Assembly: GCA_033065855.1 (NCBI GenBank)
Contig: JAVXUO010000067.1
Span: 143,998-207,997, forward strand
Direction: 5' to 3'
Origin: Escallonia rubra
Taxonomy: Eukaryota > Streptophyta > Magnoliopsida > Escalloniales > Escalloniaceae
Length of the DNA stretch: 64,000 nucleotides
The notes below the pieces were generated by a model that saw nothing but the letters and a program-made list of their open reading frames with translations, did not search any database and was not told the origin of the DNA. The position numbers and the translations under genes are program-made. Below, one piece after another: positions 60,194-64,000 of the stretch. The stretch's first letter is position 1. Each line of letters starts with the position of its first letter.

Positions 60194-61045
60194 CGGACCG
60201 CGTGATCTAACCGGCAGAAATTATTGTTGTTTCTGGAAATAAAACATATAAGAGTTGTGATCTTGTATGGTACTGATTATTGATTCCGAAGCGTGTAACA
60301 TTTTCTAACTTCGTAAAGTTGGCGTTCCAAAAGTAGTAGAAAAGGGGGGGGGGGGGGGGGGGGGAATTGAAATAGAATTCTTGAAGTTGATTATTTTTCT
60401 GGATGAAGTTAATTATTTGGCGCAAGTCGTCTTTATTGATCTATTCTTTCACGCTCATATATTTTTTTCGCATATTAATATTCTCTGCTTGATATATTCT
60501 TAACGAGTGATGAGAAGGATCGCGACCTAGTTTCAAAAGTTGCTTCCCATAACGACGTGGCTCAATATAGCCTTAGTTCAGGTGCTTAAAATTTTTTAAC
60601 ATTACTATGCACTTCAATTTTGAAATAGTAAATATAGCGTAATTAAGGATTCAACTTTTAGAACTTCCCTAAAGTTCGTATCCTATGATCATTCTTTCTT
60701 GTTTCCCATGGAGGAAAACTTGTATAGTTGCTACTTAGAAGATGAAAACAATGTCATTATACATTTGTACCCAAGAGTTTTAAGCAATTTGACAGATTTT
60801 CTTATAGCACTATGGAAATCACATTTTGCGTTCCTTAAAAAAAGTCTTTTTGAGTCCCCATCTTGAATTAATTCCGGATGAATCAAATTGCCAGTTCACT
60901 CCAGCGGTTGGGCTTCAATGTTTCTGGTTTTTTCTTCCTTTTTTCCCCCAATTTCCGCTTCATCTGGGGAGTCATTTTCTTTGGTTGATCCTTTGCATGT
61001 ACGTATATGACCCCTATAGTACATTTCCTTGTTAACAGAAGCATA
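60095..61045. other. Upstream region of the peroxidase gene with simple repeats
   Basis: (TA)n at 60160-60191 and a G run at 60344-60364 lie within 430 bases of the peroxidase start. No further gene or element was recognised to 61045. Confidence 0.6.
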
Positions 61046-61049
61046 TTCA

Positions 61050-61740
61050 GATGTGTTTAACACAATTAAGTATTTAAAATTTAAGACTTTCAATATTTTT
61101 TTATTAGGTGCATTTGATAACGCTTAATTTGTAACTCGTTTAAAGAATCAATTCTTGCAAAAAATAGATCAAAATTTTAAGTCAGGATGGATTGACTCAC
61201 TTAATAGTTATTACTTAACTTTAAGTGAGATGTTCAAAAGTTATTGAACAAATTTTAGTTAAAAAGAATAATTATCACCATGATACCGCCATAATTAGTT
61301 TTTTGGCAACACCACCCTACCACACTAGAGCCACCACTACAACTACTATGTCCCTTTTGTCATCACCACAATTACCACTACCGAGTTGCCACCATTACAA
61401 CCACCGCACCACTATGGCCACCACCAACATCATAATTACCACGAGGACGCCGACACCTCCACCACATTATACCATCGCTGCCGCTGCCACCAACCCAAGT
61501 TCTCCAAAACCATCTCCATATCCACCAACTACCATCGCCATGATGACCGCCATTGCTGCAAATCACAACCACCACAATTACGAACACCATATCTTCGTGC
61601 ATCATTACCACCGCCATCATCAACACCTTTCTACCACCGCTATCACTATTTCTCCACCACCACTGTGACGATGTGCATACCAAAAGATCTAGTTTTTGTA
61701 ATGGCCATCTAATTTTTAGAGTTAATTTTAGATAAGTAAC
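61050..61740. mobile_element. Triplet-rich element related to 51926-52757
   Basis: ATGTGTTTAACACAATTAAG at the left, then TTTTAAGTCAGGATGGATTG and AATTATCACCATGATACCGCC parallel the element at 51926. The core at 61265-61665 is CCA/CAC/ACC rich and open in several frames. The right terminus and target duplication were not found, so the limits are approximate. Confidence 0.55.
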
Positions 61741-62384
61741 AGTACAAAAAAAAGAAAACCTTTAAAATTGACTCTAGATCATCTATCAAGCCATCTAATC
61801 TGCGGAACCCTAGATGCAGATTTGGGGAGTAATTTATATAACGAGAAGGTGTTGGGTGACTCAACACACCTTAAAGAGGTCTCTATTTGTTTTTATTGAC
61901 TTTTGATAAAAAAATTTAAGTAAGGACAAACCCTGATTTAACCTTCTATTGATTTGAACTCCACAACTGGGGCTGAGTGGCCAACTTACCCGAGCGGACT
62001 AATCGAGATCAAAACCTCGTTTTCCAATGCTAGGGAAGGCGACATAAACTTTGGTCATTGGTTTTTTGAAAATAGTTATGCAACTATATTCTATCAAACT
62101 GAGTACTGGAAAACTAATTTTTTTTTTTTTTTTTATAATTTGTCCATTTGGGGAGGGATTTAATCTACTCTAATTACAAAAGTAGAGACGTTATACCTTT
62201 AATCTGGATTGCCTGGCTATCGGCTGGATTGGTCTGCGATGTAAGAGAGTTGAAAGTAAAAGTGTATGAATACATGTAGACGGGGAAGGGGATCGCAATA
62301 TATTATCTATCTAAATGCAAGAACCTCACAGAATGATGATAGCCTCTAAGGGTTTTTTCTTAAGTATATAGGGCTGCCTAAGGG
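61741..62384. other. Unassigned stretch between elements
   Basis: No gene. A T run lies at 62119-62135. The frame at 61954-62163 has no recognised family. Confidence 0.4.
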
Positions 62385-64000
62385 TGGAGCTGTCAAATGG
62401 GCAAGGGGCTCATGGGCCAGCCCGATCCAGCCTAAAAAAGACCAGCCATGCCCAGCCCATTAGATGAATAGTGCAGGCCCAGATCTAAAAGGCCTAAGGC
62501 CTATACCGAGGTTGAGCTTTATTTTTCTCCCAAAATGACCCGGCCTGTTTTAAGTCCAAATCTCTAAAATTCAAAATTCTCAAATTCCCCACCCCGCCCC
62601 TAAAACTAGATTTTTTAACATTACATTTTTACCCTCTAACAGCTATATAACGACTAGTCTGAGCAAGGGGTATTTCTGTCCAACTTTCTATCAACAAGTC
62701 CTTTATACACTTTTACGTATTACCCTCCCAACAACTATAAATAGCTAGTTTTTATGGTTATTCTGGTCTTTTGTGAGGTTTGAAAAATCTACAAACTGAT
62801 TCAATCTCTTCATATTTTTCACTAAAATTGATAACTCTCTCTTATCTACACTCTACAAGCTTTCTTGTGCATTTTTATTTGTTACTATGTACTAACGCTC
62901 TCAATTTTTCAGTTACAAACATTCTTTAAATATTAGTCGATACATTTTGGCTAAACAATATTATGTAGTACCTTTATTCTTTTACTCTTTAACTAGTCTT
63001 ACCTGTTTTGTTTCTATTAATCTCAAACATTTTAAAAATATATGTCTATTTCAAAAGGATCAAAATCACATAGCCAAAAATGTCAACAACCACGAGCACC
63101 ACAATTTGGAGAGCAATCAGCAGGATGTATAGACATCCAAAATTTTTTTGGCTTTTAACCAAAATATTCCTGATTTTCAATATACATCTTCACAAGATCA
63201 ACAACGTTTTAGTCAAGAACGCAGCTCGATTAGCGACACCAATAATCCTACGCCCATTTATTACCGATGAGTGCTCATGGAGAGGAATGACCGATCATCT
63301 TGCCTCAAGTCTGCCTCAAGTCCAAAAGGCAGTTAGAAAGCTCAAAGATAAGTGTTGGGAGCATTTTACATGGATTATGGTTGATGGCGTACCCAAAACT
63401 CAGTGTAAGTATTGTTTAAATTATTTTACTTGTGGTAGTGATAATTCATATCTTAATAGGCATTACATTCCATGTGCATCTTCACAAGGTCACCGTGATG
63501 AGAGCCAAACCTAATTATCTTTTGACAGTAAGTTATTTATTTATAGTCAACAATTAAAAAGAGATATTCTCGCTGAATTTGTTGTACGCCATGAAGAACC
63601 TTTTAATTTTGTTGATAATGAAAAGCAGACTAGATATATGATCATACTTATCAGCAACCTTCGTACAACAAGTTTCATAGAAATACTGCTAGGTCTGATG
63701 CACTTAAACAATGTCATGCTGCTCAACAATGATTTATTAATTATTTGAAAATTTTTTATTGTAAAGTTAGTCTTAGGTCAAATGTTGGGAGATCTCCTTA
63801 TACTATGCATAAATATTTTTGTGTGACGGCACAATGGATTGATTCTGATTGCGTTATGCACAAGAGAATGATTGCTTTTGTAATTTATCCATATCCACAT
63901 GATGCATCTCATGTTGTGGACGTTATAATCTGAGTACGTAGCACCTCTAATATGATCGACAAGATAATGAGAATTAGTTTCGATAATGATTTCAACAATA
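62385..64000 (+). mobile_element. Second hAT element, 5' part, runs off the right edge
   Basis: The terminus GGAGCTGTCAAATGGGCAAG is followed by GGGCC/GCCC-rich sub-terminal DNA (62400-62540). A leader at 62580-62940 matches the reverse of 4010-4385 plus 9554-9650 of the first hAT (CTCTCTTATCTACA, CTACAAGCTTTCTT). Transposase remains start at about 63060. The right end lies outside the window. Confidence 0.85.
63060..64000 (+). pseudogene. hAT transposase relic, N-terminal part
   Basis: NIPDFQYTSSQDQQRFSQE (63163-63220), then a BED zinc finger in another frame: CWEHFTWIMVDGVPKTQCKY, C...N...LNRHYIPC (63355-63478). After a frame change come SKLFIYSQQLKRDILAEFVV (63529-63590) and HRNTARSDALKQCHAAQQ* (63670-63731). 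Then CKVSLRSNVGRSPYTMHKYF with CVTAQWIDSDCVMHKRMIAF (63765-63880). The catalytic-site region appears as SLRSNVG, where the first hAT has SLTSDVW, so the first catalytic Asp is changed. Stops and shifts show it is dead. Confidence 0.85.

Noticed and set aside
61225-61735. 147-codon His/Thr/Pro-rich frame
   Set aside because: It is the triplet-rich core of a repeat related to 51926-52757, with overlapping frames on both strands.

Overview
The window is nuclear DNA of a flowering plant. Evidence: a four-exon class III peroxidase gene with plant GT-AG introns, remains of a CYP716-type cytochrome P450 and a plant mobile domain (PMD) gene, and a dense load of typical angiosperm transposons (hAT, CACTA, Mutator-like, PIF/Harbinger-Tourist, Ty1/copia, solo LTRs, TRIMs, L1-type LINE relics). 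No bacterial, organellar, tRNA, rRNA or CRISPR feature was seen. The species cannot be told from the sequence.

Only one host gene looks intact. It is a class III peroxidase on the minus strand (49705-59942; exons 59709-59942, 59047-59226, 58652-58817, 49705-50120) encoding 331 residues and most like Arabidopsis PER46. Its third intron is 8531 bases long and has taken up LINE, copia and Tourist-like insertions. The last exon, its 3' flank and about 1.1 kb of intron 3 (49069-51240) are duplicated at the left edge (1-1433, 9832-10226, 11103-11345). That copy is a pseudogene: it has lost its splice acceptor and proximal haem histidine, and it is split by transposons.

Layout. 1-11.3 kb: peroxidase pseudogene copy, interrupted by a hAT element (about 1434-9830). 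The hAT is split by a solo LTR (4386-9548, AAAAA target duplication), which itself carries a hAT MITE (5396-5935) and a non-autonomous hAT (about 6811-8060) that captured an HELGH exon of an M48 metallopeptidase. The left copy also carries a Tourist-like element (10227-11102). 12.6-17.4 kb: a Mutator-like element with terminal inverted repeats of about 0.7 kb carrying a two-exon Ulp1/C48 protease gene (Kaonashi-like). 17.5-20 kb: LINE relic and sparse sequence. 20.1-29.3 kb: two head-to-tail Harbinger-type elements sharing one TTA, each containing the same LTR. 29.4-35 kb: broken PMD gene and tandem duplications of unknown nature. 35.1-42.1 kb: 5'-truncated copia with its 3' LTR, split by a CACTA element (35862-39796) that holds a MULE (37346-38652). 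42.1-42.8 kb: P450 pseudogene cut by the copia LTR. 43-49 kb: LINE relic, tandem repeats and two TRIMs, one complete. 49.1-60.1 kb: the peroxidase gene. 61-64 kb: a triplet-rich element and a second hAT, related to the first, that runs off the right edge.

The genes do not form a pathway. Most features are independent insertions, and their nesting gives a relative order of events. Boundaries come from reading target-site duplications and terminal repeats by eye. Element family names are inferences from termini and protein motifs, not from database searches.
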